64,000 bases of DNA from positions 248,001 through 312,000 of the forward strand of contig JAJNNX010000055.1 in the NCBI GenBank assembly GCA_023159155.1. The letters run 5' to 3'. The notes under the pieces are model-generated. The model saw only the letters and a program-made list of their open reading frames with translations. It was not told where the DNA came from and did no database searches. The stretch's first letter is position 1, and each line of letters begins with the position of its first letter. Positions 24,706 through 36,282 of the stretch are shown here, one piece after another. A program made the position numbers and the translations under genes. The stretch is from Ustulina deusta. Lineage: Eukaryota > Ascomycota > Sordariomycetes > Xylariales > Xylariaceae.

Positions 24706-27137
24706 GGTGCCGTGCCGTTGCGCCAGACTGCGGAAACTCTGTTACACTGGGTTCGCCCAAGATCTCGAGCGCCGACTTCTGGCTTTCTATATACGCCTAC
24801 GTCAATTAGAGCTTCGAACCCCATCCGGCCAACAGGGATGGCGTTCTGATCTAGCGGGAATAAGCGAACCGCGGGCGTAGATCAACTGCCGAGCTGCTTG
24901 TATCCTGGTACATACTGCGTAGCTACAGCGTGGTACAGTGCCTGAAATAAATCCCGATTTATCGCCAGGTCGCGGCTGATCGAAAGAAGTGCATTGTGAG
25001 AAAGTGTCTCTGATGCGATGACCATACTCTACTGTAGTCTTAAAACTTGATACATACATATAGATAGAGACATCATATCTAATAAAAAGCGTATTTGTAT
25101 TCATATTCCCTCCGTCTTCTGTGCATGACAATACACGAATAAACGACAAAACATGAGCTGAGGAAGTCATCTTATAATCCCTCCGGCCGTCCGATGTTTT
25201 TGAAGTGGATAGAGACGGGCAATGTGATGCGGAAGAGGTTTGCGACAGCCGAGGGTTTGTCGCGAGCTATGTACATCGTGCATCGCCGATCCGCGCATCG
25301 CTAGCGACCACTACAGCGACCTCGTCGATCTCTGCGCCCGTCGCCTCGCAGATGGCCAAGATCGAATTGATGCTGCCGATGATGCGCATGCGAAAAGACT
25401 GCCGCGGAGGGGCCACCTGCTCGGATAAGTAGGGGTGGTTAGTTAGGTTAGATAGTCAGTTGTTAACCAGGGGCGAATAAGAGCGCCTAGGCATTCAACA
25501 ATGCGTGTCGCGGTCTGGTTGGCGCGAGATGCGAGGCCACGAACCAACCCATCCGGCGCCAATACAGCTTATGTTGCGCACCCCTCGGCACGTCCTTCGG
25601 CTCGCGGACTTGAACGGCGCGTGACGGTCAGCAGTGGTGGGGGCGGCTGAGACCACATCTCGATTGCATGCTGTCGCTGGAGTGGCCAGCCGATGAGACC
25701 ATAGGCTCCATTCTATCTGGCGTGATGTGTCTGGAATTATGGGGTTCGAAGCTGGTTAGACATGCCTACGCACTCCATGTTGGTCGAGAGTATCCACGGC
25801 CCCGAACATCTTGGAGTCCATTTGCCTAGGAATGGAGTTAGGGACGTCCATGTTCGATCGGAGAGCACGTCAGAACGCAGCGGGCCGGAAGGCAGGAAAA
25901 CATGAAAACATGAGTGCGCGTCAAGCAGCAGCGTTCCCCGTGTTGAAGCAGGTGGGCGATATCGTCTGGCATCTCCGGCTGTACCTTGGAGGACCCGGTT
26001 TCCTGTCGAGGATTGATTCTCGTAATCCCAGCTATATATCGGGAGAAACCTAGGGCGCAAGCTCATTTGGGCCCTGTTATGTATTCCTCACCTCATCTAT
26101 CAACCCCAAGGCACGGCAATTCGGATGTTTGGTCTCGGCATCTCATCAAGTGAATGCAATTGCCAATCGAAGAACAATTTCAGTCTTGCCTGTCTACGTG
26201 AACCACACCATCGCTACCGCCTTACAGTCGTATCTCTGCAGGAAGAAAGAGCTTGCATGCACTCCCCGCAATCGCGAGAGTGGCAACGAGGTCAGCTATC
26301 GGCTAGGTATGTAGGTTCGCGGCACCGCCGCTCGGCTACTACCTAGATAGGGCTTGGGACATGCAGGCGACCGTGTACACATGGAATTCCAACAAAAGAC
26401 TTAAGGTTAGTCAGCTACTGTAAGCCGAACCCAGCATGCGGGTATGGCGAGATCGTGTAGCGAGGGGAGGGAATGGTGTTGATGCTACGAGCGAAACCAG
26501 AATAAAGACACCGTAAGTAAATCTTTGTCTTCATTCTCGTCTTCGCACACTAGGCACCGCCGAACTTGCTGTTTCCCATAGTCATGACAAGCGACTCCGT
26601 TGGGGGCTAATTCCCGCATCGGATCATGCCGAGCAGGATCGATCCCATGGCCAACGGGAACGCAGGTGGGCCAGCACAACCCAAGGATTTAGAACTTCAG
26701 CGTCTAGGACTCTGCATGCGGTAATGGTGGCCTACAGCAAGAAGCGAGAGGGAGGCAAACTGGTTGCAAGATGTGATCTCGTATATTTGCCATAACTCGG
26801 ATACAGATTTCATCTATCCAACTAGATTGGATTCTATGGATGGAACAAAAAGCAATTTTCGCAAAACGACAGGAGATATATGAACCAATGATGGATGAGT
26901 CGAGTGCGTATATAGAGCGATGGCCTGGAAAACACGCTGACGAGAGTAAGTGATTGAATGCTAATTTATGGCCACATTATAATATATTGCGTAGATGGAC
27001 TAACCAAGTTTTATGAACAGAAGAAGGGAAGCCTAGCCATCTAAAAGTTGGATTGCAGTACTGCCAACGAGCCATTCCTAGGAAACTCTGTGAAACTCCG
27101 AAGCGGACTGTAATGGGCTATCGACGCCCGACTACCA
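24706..27137. other. Intergenic, no gene seen
   Basis: About 2.4 kb. Several open frames up to ~110 codons occur on both strands, but none shows family motifs, plausible splice partners or coding-like composition. Part may be the promoter of the CoA-transferase gene. Confidence 0.5.
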
Positions 27138-28135
27138 CTATATTCTCGAGGCATAAGCCTTGCCTCCAGCCATGGCTTTCCGCCTACGATATGTTTCGCG
27201 GTAGTTGTATCGTTCATAGGTACCGTAACCGTAAGCGGCTACCCCGACAAGTATCCAGAAACTCGTGACAACCAAGCCAACCGGAAAAATGAGCAGGTTG
27301 ACTCCTGGAAGGACAAACGCTACTCTGCCGGCTTCTAGCTCGGCTGTGATGTTCTGAACGGCGAGGGACGCTTGGCCGAAAGTTGACAAGACAACTTCCT
27401 TGGCGAATATGCCATTCACAAATGCCGCCTCGCTTGAAGAAACGTTTGTTGAAATGGTCTGTCCCGTGGCGTCAGTGGCCGCAAGCGTGAATATTGGCAT
27501 TATTAAGGGCTCAATTTTCTGTCTAAATACAGAGTTAGCGAAAGGACTGAGATTAGGAGAAGGAGAAGGGCATACATTGTCATAGGTGCAATCATCTGAT
27601 CCTCATTAATCCGGCCAACAATCATATAAGTCCGTTGAAGAGTAGGACCTGAACTTTGCCGTCTTGAGAGATACTTGTCTCCCATACCACGGGACGCCAC
27701 CCGTTGTCCATTAATCTCGGAAGCAGTTGCTCCGGTGAATACGACTCTGCCCTGCATCTGTTGCGGAGGGACTCCCTCCCAAGCGCCTGAAGGTGACGAT
27801 ACCTCGAAGAGTCGCAAATCGGCCATGAATTCGCCAAGATCGGTATTCAGCTGGACCACGTTGTAGCAAACTGCCATGCCGGAGGGATTACTAGCAGTAG
27901 AGAGCGTAGAAAGTGTTTTCGTACAGGCCGCAATAGTATCAGTATCCCACTGCGTCATATTAAAGGACTCAGTACTCGAGTTTTGCCGCCTATCCAACAA
28001 TCCGTAAGCCGTTTCCTCCATCCTCCTCTCCACATATGACTTTCTTGAACCCAAGATCTCTCTCACGATGGTGCTTGGTGCTCCAAGCACCTGCACGGCA
28101 AGCAGGGACGCAACGGCTGCCGTAGTCCACATCAT
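27138..28135 (-). CDS. Secreted/type I single-pass membrane protein, unknown
   Basis: Two exons (28135-27576, 27522-27138) give 314 aa; the intron is GTATGC...TTTAG. Residues 1-18 (MMWTTAAVASLLAVQVLG) are a signal peptide. The lumenal part has dibasic sites (ERRMEE, LLDRRQNSS, LSRRQSSG), potential N-glycosylation sites, two or three Cys and the motif AWEGVPPQQMQGRVVFTGATASEINGQRV. Near the C-terminus a hydrophobic helix (NLLIFPVGLVVTSFWILVGVAAYGYG) is followed by a basic tail (RYNYRETYRRRKAMAGGKAYASRI). This is the layout of an unnamed fungal family of cell-surface or endomembrane proteins. KEX2-type processing at the RR sites is possible. No function is claimed. Confidence 0.8.
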
Positions 28136-30109
28136 GTTGACTATGATACGCGGTACGGTTTTCCAATAAAGTATTGGTCGATTGTCGATTAAATTATAAG
28201 GCTATGTAGCGCGAAATCCGGCCTGCGGTCGAAGAAATTCGTCAAAAGCGACGCCTAGGTCGAGCTTCGTAGGCACGCAGCTAAATGGAGCTAGGGAAGG
28301 AATGAAGGCGACCTGGCGGTCGAGCGCAGCACAGACGAGACTGAGAAGTAGAAGAGAAAGGGGCCTGCCGGCAGGTACAAAATAAGTCGGCTTGGCTTCA
28401 AGCAAAGAATGAAAGGTGAATGATTTACATAAAAGAAGAGAAGATCATAGTGGAGGTTGTTAAGAGAAGAGAAGGAGAAACGAAAAGTTTCCAAGGCGAA
28501 GCCGGTTATTTGACAAAAAGAGAAACGAAACTCGTGAGCCAATTCAAGCATCTCTGCCCTAGGACTGGGACTAGGAACACAACCCCTTTACCCCTCAATC
28601 GTCGCATGCCAGATCAGTACACTACATGATACCAGTCGTATCATATGCCTGGGGACCATGATTCACGGCCTGTCCCCTGTTCGAGCCGAGACAGGTTGGC
28701 TGCAATCAATTTCACGGCGCAGGTCGCAAAAGGCCCTCATGCTGCTCGTGTTGACATGTCCGTCAGTCGATTCCACCCTGGGCGGGCCGGGGGGTGCGAC
28801 CCGTACTGTATTGGAGCGGTGGACGAAGCACGAACAGCACCCGTCACGATGTCTGCGACAGCAACAGCGCCGTCCACGGCTTGGATCACACGGCCTTGAC
28901 ACAGGGATGGGACAAAGCGTGCCTGGTAGCGACCCTTGGCGAGACCCTAGCAAGGGGCACCAAGCATGGATGAGCATGATGGAATGCGGATGGCGCCCTC
29001 AAGACTGACGCGATCAGGCAATCTCGGCGGGTGGCCGATGGTTTGGGACGGCTTTGACGTTGTCGGATCGACTGGCGATGTAACAGAAGCGGTCGGAGAA
29101 GTGGAGTGACGAGCAGACGCATGGTTTCGAGGGGTCAGAGAGGTCGACACAGGCGACAAGGGTAGAACAAGGGGCTGCCACAGGGGACCAATCACTGCGG
29201 TGCCGGGGCCCACCAGACCTGCTAGGATACCTGTAGGGGTGGCCTGGCCGACGAATCAGCCCCATCTTCGTCTCCAAGCCGTTTCGCTTCACCCAGCCAG
29301 CGCTTAGCGGCATCCACTACTGCAGTACATACGTGGAGAGACGGTCGGCGCCGTAGGTTGAGGTCGAGACGAGGACTCGTCAACACAGGTATCGTAAGTG
29401 GTAAACGAGCACACTACCGTAACTACCTACACGTAATACATACACTATAGTACTTACTTTTATAGCGAGTTATCACGTAGTGTACACTGTCGAGGTCATG
29501 GGTAGGTTAAGGTTATGTAAGTATCTAGTAAGGTACAGTATAAGTGGTGTACTGATAATGGCATGGAGAAAGGGTCCGCAGGGTTCCCAATAAGATGTTA
29601 CCTAATCGACAAGGGTATTCTTGGCAAAGCAACACCATCTGACGCCAATTGAGGCATGAGACGTGCGCCCAGGAAGTGCGCTCAGCAGTTGCTTACACTA
29701 CACTAGCTCTCCCAATGTGTACATGTAACATCGATCACGATTAAACATGCCCGACCACTACACTAAACCGAAGGTGATTTCCACGTTAAATACCCTTAGG
29801 AGCACAGGTCTGTGAACGGTGCCCTCGATTATCTCCTACGTTACTAATGGCGCCTGCACGACTTGCTTGGCCTGCCCGCGCCCTCGAGGTCGCTTGGTGG
29901 CACGAGATAGCCACCTGAGTCTCTTCGTGGATAACAAACAGAGTCTGCGAGGGCTGGTGAGCTGAACAAAGACGTGCCGAACGTGCTGGCTCTAGAACAT
30001 ATAGGCGAACATAAGCGAACTTGGTTATATGTTTGAGGATCGCGAAGTCACGTCGATTCGTGGGGCATCATAGACGCGAATCGGCTGGAGGAATGATATC
30101 GAGCCAGCT
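28136..30109. other. Intergenic, no gene seen
   Basis: About 2 kb between the membrane protein and methyltransferase genes. A GC-rich part at 28645-29310 gives overlapping open frames on both strands without motifs, so it is not called. TAGGTA/GTACCT words occur at 29390-29550. Confidence 0.5.
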
Positions 30110-30963
30110 CTACTTGGTAGCGAAGAGGACATAGGCCTCAAACCTAATACCACCAAACTGCTCGACCTCTTCCTTCACCGACTGGCTAACAGACTCAGCC
30201 CACTTAGCCTGCTCTTCCTCCATGTACCCCTCTCGCGCCTTGCTCATCATGGGACCCGACATAAGCATAGTAAGCCCTGCTATATTTCCGTCGTCGGTGA
30301 CGACCAAGACCTTATCGACCATGGTTATCTTCTCCCTAGCAAAGCCGCTTTCCTCAACCACCTTCTGTAGTACGCCCTCTTCGTAGAACTCAGGACATGG
30401 GGTAGGCATGAGTGGCAGGTCCGGGCGGATCTTCTTCTGGGCAGCGTGCACGATGTACATGGGTGCGAAGCGGCGCCAGCAGGTGACAACGGCGAGACCG
30501 CCAGGGCGGAGGGTGCGGTACGACTCGCGGACAGCGTCGGCCGGGCGGATGAAGGTGAAGACGCTAAAGTTGTCAATCGAGTGGGTGAAGTAATTGTCAG
30601 GAACCGACGAGAGGTCCTGTGAGTCGAGCTGCTTGCACTCGACGTAGGGCAGCAGGAAGGCAACGAGAGACTCGCGCGCAGCCGACACCATCGTGGCGAC
30701 ATTGTCCGAGACCAGCATCTCCCTGGGCAGCTGGTCCTTGGTGAGACGGGCGACGAGCGCGGCGGCGCCTATACCGGGCCCCGCGGCGGTGTCGTGGACG
30801 ACAGACTCCAGCCCGATGGGGTGGGCGGATGTCTAGACATGTTCGGCGACGAGTCGGCAAAGATGTCGAGCGTCGAGTGGCCCGTCTGGTGAACATAGAT
30901 GCTGGCGAACTTGGAGAAGTAGTCGGGCAGGGGGAGGTTCGGGTGCTGGACCTGCGAAGCCAT
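30110..30963 (-). pseudogene. SAM-dependent methyltransferase, frame broken near the N-terminus
   Basis: Class I methyltransferase of a fungal UbiE-like type. After MASQVQHPNLPLPDYFSKFASIYVHQTGHSTLDIFAD the frame is lost. The homologous sequence continues in another frame as LVAEHV, then an in-frame TAG (30835-30833), then TSAHPIGLESVVHDTAAGPGIGAAAL (SAM-binding motif I), SDN, LDSQDLSSVPDNYFTHSIDNFSVFTF (motif II region) and RTLRPGGLAVVTCW (post-II). Restoring the frame needs one extra base near 30852/30853 plus loss of the TAG. Alternatively, the 62 nt from 30894 to 30833 (GTTCAC...TCTAG) can be removed as an intron, giving a 263-aa frame. That donor is poor and the removed part encodes the conserved TGHSTLDI segment. 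So this is either a pseudogene, a sequence error plus polymorphism, or a young 'intronised' exon. Confidence 0.7.
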
Positions 30964-33900
30964 CTTGACGACCAGTTCCGATTATGTGCTATGTAAGTGA
31001 GCCGTGGATTGAACAAAAGGGGGGTAGAGGTAAAGGGTGGACCGTTGAGGGGGAAGATGTGCGTAAAGCAATAACTATGATGAAAAGAATTAAGAGGAAG
31101 GCTTGTTCAATACTTCAGACAGCATATTGACAAGGGAAAGCCTGATGTATGTAGGTAACACCTAATCTATCACATTCCGTCGATATGGTTGCTTCTCTGA
31201 TTCTTTGAAGTTGCAAACAGGCAGCAAGCTACCTCGACGAACCGAAGTCTGCTGCAGCTCGACCGTTCGTTTCTGTTTCGTTGCCACACCGAGTGCACCA
31301 GTCATCAGCTTCTATTTACTTCGCTTTATTCCAGTTTCAAAAGATTGTCTATCGAGGATTTGGTATCTTAGAACTTGCATAGTAATGATACGTTTGTATC
31401 CGCACTTCTGCGAGCTTAATGATAAGGTAAAAGCTGCGATAGCGACTTTAATCAATAATCTTGTCCAAGTTCCGTGAGGTGAGGGTCATGTGAAAACCCC
31501 AATCCTGTGGGTCGCAGTCGGTATAGGGGATTCCATTTTCGGATCCCAACACTTCCAGTCCTAGGGGCTTCCATACCAACTCTTCAACATTTGTATGCAA
31601 CATTGCTCAAAGTAATTGTTCACGAGCGTTTTACTAGGATACAACAAGGCACTTCCTCAAATTTTGTATCTGCTTGTAGGACTATTAGCGGTTGCACGTA
31701 TCATTAGATCCGCCTTCTCCGAGCAGCGGTCTGTCAAAGCGAAAGAGTATCAATGGGTTATTTTATTGCAAGGGAGAAACCCGAATCCCCGTTGTAAATT
31801 CATTCTTGGTGTTCATGTACATTATTGTCCTACTTGCTCACCCTCATTCGCGGCCTCCAAATTCGGTGTGGCGAGTCCGTATTTATCATCATCCAGAGGC
31901 TTTGGCGTTGACAAGTCATCGGGGTGTACATTCGCTTAGCAATTCATCATGCAGTTCTCAGTCACGATCGGTTTCCTCTTGTGACGTCAATCAGGATCTA
32001 GTCTTTTGAAGTTCCCCATCTGTCAGGGGTATATATCACACTACCCCAGGGAGTGGATATATTAGTATTCTGTATATATTTTGGCGTCGACCCCCTAGAT
32101 ATTTGGGAGGTTCAGGAATCAATTGACCACTCTATTGAGTCCTAACTATAACCTACCTACTTCCTAGCTGCAGATAAATCTCTTGATTCACTCTGGACAT
32201 CCGTACTCTGCCACCATCATCGTGCAATCGAGTCAGAGCTACGCCCTATTAGGAATGCTATCATTGTATTATGCATTGACTAGAAAGCGAAGGCATTCAC
32301 GTCACTCTCTTTGGCACAGTTTGTAAAATAATGATGAATTTTTCTGAGTGGTCAAGAGGAAGCATGTGCAGCTCTTCAACTGGTCTCGCATTCATGAATT
32401 GGAGCCAAGGAAAAATAGTGCAAAGTGAACGAGAGTTATAATATGACACATGAGTTTCCCAGTAGGCTCCGTTTGAACCTGCGGTTTCCATGGCATCGAT
32501 GACGTCCTGATGAAGAGATCACCAACATTCCCAATCCGATTCCGGTTGATTCCGAAGATAATATATTGGTATACCAGTACTAATGGTCCGAATGCGTGCC
32601 ACCATCGCAGAAGCGCAGTGTCGTCAACTGGGTAAGGATGTTGTACTCTTAGTGGGCTGTCGGCGTCTTGGACCTTACACATGTCTCCCTGGCCAAGGTC
32701 TTTAACTTTCTTAACGAAGCGTACCTACGTAAGCACGTCAAAAATGGGAGGGCTACTGTAGCAAATCTGCCTGCAAGTTTCCCTTCACGCGCCTTCAACC
32801 GGGGGGTATACTGAGCTTCTCTCTCACTCGGTTTCAAGGAGGTGGCGCACAGCCTCTACGCATAGAACTAATGAGTAGGTAGGTAACCCTTTGCCAAGTC
32901 TGGTCTATCTAAGAGGTCATTTTACCATTCGCACTCAATATGCAATTTGTATTCAGTGGTAAAACATCGCGAGACGGTGTTTCGCTTGAGGATTACAAAG
33001 TTAAAAGTTGAATCTATTGCATCTGTTGCCTCATATTTATTGCTCTATCAATCCTGGGGCGAGAGGAGCCGTACAGATACACGCGTGTGTGGAGGACAGC
33101 GGATTGGATATAAGAAATAAGTAGTCTCGTCATCACACACCCCACCCACGAAAATACGGGCAAGTATTCTATTTCCAGGTCTTAAGCCACGGCGCGGATA
33201 TTTTCCCAAAGTCATCACTAGATTCCGTATGGCAACCTTCTTGTAAGTCTCGCTCTTTAATTAACGACCAATTATTCGATCGACCTCCATCGTTCGTTGT
33301 AGATGTATAATAAACAGAAATATTTAACTTGTGCAATATACTACAGTAATGTACAGAAAACACACAAGTGTGCCTGTTATGTAGAATATCTAGTCCATAT
33401 TATACACTAGTTACACTGGCATCCCGAGGATCTAAGTACGTCCTTCGTAGCAAGTTGACCAAGGTTGTTTAGCTTATCGAGTTCCCGCGGTCTTCCTGAC
33501 CCTCGTCCAGCCAAGCCTCAACATGCCCTAAAGTCTAAAGTGGAAGCTTAGGCTGGGACCAATCGCAATCGTCCCTTTCCGCGGAAACGCTCAGCTAGCT
33601 GCTTAGCTCAGCTGGTCTTGCATATACGCGGAAACACCATGAACTAGTCTGTCCACCGTAAACTGCACCGCTCATATGTGCGTGTATCGCCAATCCTAAT
33701 ACGTTTATGGTAAGACTGATCCTGTATGTTCCCAATGGAAACTCCCCCTCTAAACTCCCGACCTTCTTCCACAGCCCGCTGCAATACGCGGACAGCGCCC
33801 CATCCAGGGAGTCGTCTGTGGATTCGAGGCTATACAATCAACAACGGCGAGACGGAGTCATATTAAGCCTATCTATGTAGATTGTAGAATCCAATCATTT

Positions 33901-34145
33901 CTCGAGTGATAAAATGCCAGGCAGCAACTTAAAAAGTAGGTACACGCTATCAATCTATATATATGTGCTTCAAGTGTTTCCTGCATTGTAGAGCTGTTGG
34001 TCTTTTGTCTACATGCTCGACTCTAGCCAGGCAAGGCAATCAGAGACATTCCCACGGGTCATCACTCCACTCGTTTATTTCGACAGTTGACACTACAAAG
34101 TTCGACATATCCTGTCCGCACTGCCTAGACGCAATATCCATCACA
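30964..34145. other. Intergenic, no gene seen
   Basis: About 3.2 kb. Frames are short and scattered, and AT content looks higher than in the gene blocks. No domain, RNA gene or element was recognised. Confidence 0.5.
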
Positions 34146-35085
34146 ATGTCTTCTGAAGATTGCACTCTGGACACCTGTTCAGTGTCTGAATCATTCTATG
34201 GCTATCGACCGAACCTGGGGATCGACGTTTTTTTCACCATTGTTTACATCGCCGTAATTGGCCACTGCCTTTTCGTCGTCATCCACAAGCGGAAGTGGCT
34301 CGGGTACACTATCTCCGTGCTCCTTGGTGCTTTGCTTGAGTTTGTCGGTTTTGTGTTGCGAGTATATGGATATGCCCAACCGTTCGTTCGGATTGGATGG
34401 ATTATTCAATATTCTGTGATCACCTTTGCACCCGTCTTTACAAGCGCAGCGTAAGTCAGGTGCCGCGGCGTTACTCTGCTTAGAAACATTCACTAATAAG
34501 CTTCGTAGCATCTATGTCTGCATTGGACGGATAGCCGACTACCTTGGCAGAGGCAAATTCAACATTAGACCCAACCTGTACGCGCGCATATTTATACCTA
34601 GCGACATATTCGCTCTGCTTATCCAGGCTTCTGGTGGAGGGGTCTCCTTCACCGAAGAGGTCCCTCTGGATGGAGGAATATCCACGGGCCAAGGCGTCAT
34701 CATTGCCGGTCTAACCCTACAAGTTGTCTCACTGACAGTATTTTTCATATTGTTCATGGGGATTATCTGGCCCGCCAATCTCTTCCGTCCCAAAAAATAC
34801 GAGAAATTAGACCAAGATGACAAGCGAGTCAGAAACTTCATCCTCTATATACTCACCGCCATCATCCTGATCATTGGTCGATCGGCTTTCAGAGTCGCCG
34901 AATTCTCGGGGGGAATATTCGGGCCGCTGGGCCACAACGAGAGTCTGTTCATCATTTTCGACGGCTTTCCCATCGCCATTGCCACGTCCCTGATGGTAGT
35001 ATTCCACCCTGTGTACATGCTTCCGACCACGCCGCGGGCTGGCAACTTTGTTGGCCAGGAACTAAGGTTTCTACCTGAAGAGTAA
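34146..35085 (+). CDS. RTA1-like 7-TM membrane protein
   Basis: Two exons (34146-34450, 34509-35085) give 293 aa; the intron is GTAAGT...CGTAG. The protein is almost wholly hydrophobic with seven predicted helices. It has the RTA1 family marks: YGYRPNLGIDVFFTIVY at TM1, LLEFVGFVLRVYGY at TM2, QYSVITFAPVFTSAAIYVCIGRI at TM3 and FIPSDIFALLIQASGGG at TM4. IIGRSAFRVAEFSGGIFGPL precedes the last helix and HPVYMLP closes it. RTA1 family proteins are fungal plasma-membrane or vacuolar proteins linked to resistance to toxic lipids and sphingoid-base efflux (RSB1). The ligand is not shown here. It lies 1.2 kb from the NRPS terminus in tail-to-tail orientation; a functional link is not established. Confidence 0.92.
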
Positions 35086-36282
35086 CAGTACTGATGTGTT
35101 CGTTGATTCTGTGTCCTTTTTCTTTTGTTTTCGCCCCGAATTCCATACAGTTATAGAGATAGCCGGGTTATAGATGTTCAGGGCGGGCTATATCTGCACA
35201 TTCATATAGCATTAGAGTTTGATTTTGGGGGAAGGTATTAATTTTCATCATCACCTTGCTACATCACTCCAACTCATACATACTACTAGCAACCCTTTAA
35301 TATAAAATCACGCCTATTCCGATACATGTTCTAGGTAACTTCCATAAACATTTATCTTTAATATCTTGACCGCACATGTGCACATCAGTGAATTTAGAGC
35401 TCCAGCTCTTTACCCCATACTCCTGAAATTCGGGTCCATACCAAGGAAGGGCCATGCAATATGGTTGGCTCTCGCTCAAAGTATCCCTGATGCATGGCTT
35501 ATCCTCATCTGCTGATCTCTCACCATGGTCTAGTGCTGTCTTCCGAGTGAAGCACTTTTGCACACCGTTAATCAATCAAAGACAAAGGTAAGAATGACAA
35601 TGAGGACGATGGCGAGGAGAGGGAAAAGGCAGGCTAAGATCAAAGGTAAGTAAGAAGGATAGTCATGGCCATAGATCAAGCGCAAGCAGCAGCATAAAGA
35701 AGAGTTAGGTTTATCGTCAATTGATATCATGACAAGTTGGCGAGCCCAACCCAACCCCTTTCCCCTTTTGTCAAGAATTGCTAGGCGCGGCACAAACAAG
35801 CCACCGACTAACGCAGCCCTAGCTAGGACCCCGTATTGATAATCACCCTAAATATTCCAGCAAGTTTTACAGCTCCAACCCATCAAATTCCACTCCAGAT
35901 GTCTTTTTTCTTCTTTTTTTAAGCCAGCCAGCCACCCTTTTTCGACTCCTGAAACACAAAGCTTTGGCTTCCTTCGGCGTTGTCTCGACCTCTCAGTGCG
36001 CTGTTGTTTCAATTCATCTTAAATTCCCCGATCTGATTTTTGAAACGGTCGGTTTTCGGTCTCTCATTGGTGTTGATCGGGGTTGTAGGTTAGTCTTCCT
36101 GTACTACATCCGTGTGCCGTGTTGGGGCTACTTGGTATGGAATGTAAAGCAGTCTGTGTACAACCATTGAAGTCTATTGTATATTGTTTTGTTACAAATT
36201 TATGACAATGTGAAATATATATAGAAAAAAAAGGCAAACTATTGTTCTCCTTGGTGAATCCCCCCTACGTGAATGATATACA
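35086..36282. other. Intergenic between convergent genes, no gene seen
   Basis: 3' regions of the RTA1-like gene and NRPS. A T-rich run lies at 35900-35921 and A-rich DNA at 36225-36233. No gene was recognised. Confidence 0.55.

Noticed and set aside
28645..29313. Overlapping GC-rich frames on both strands
   Set aside because: No recognisable domain, signal peptide or intron structure; open frames expected from composition.
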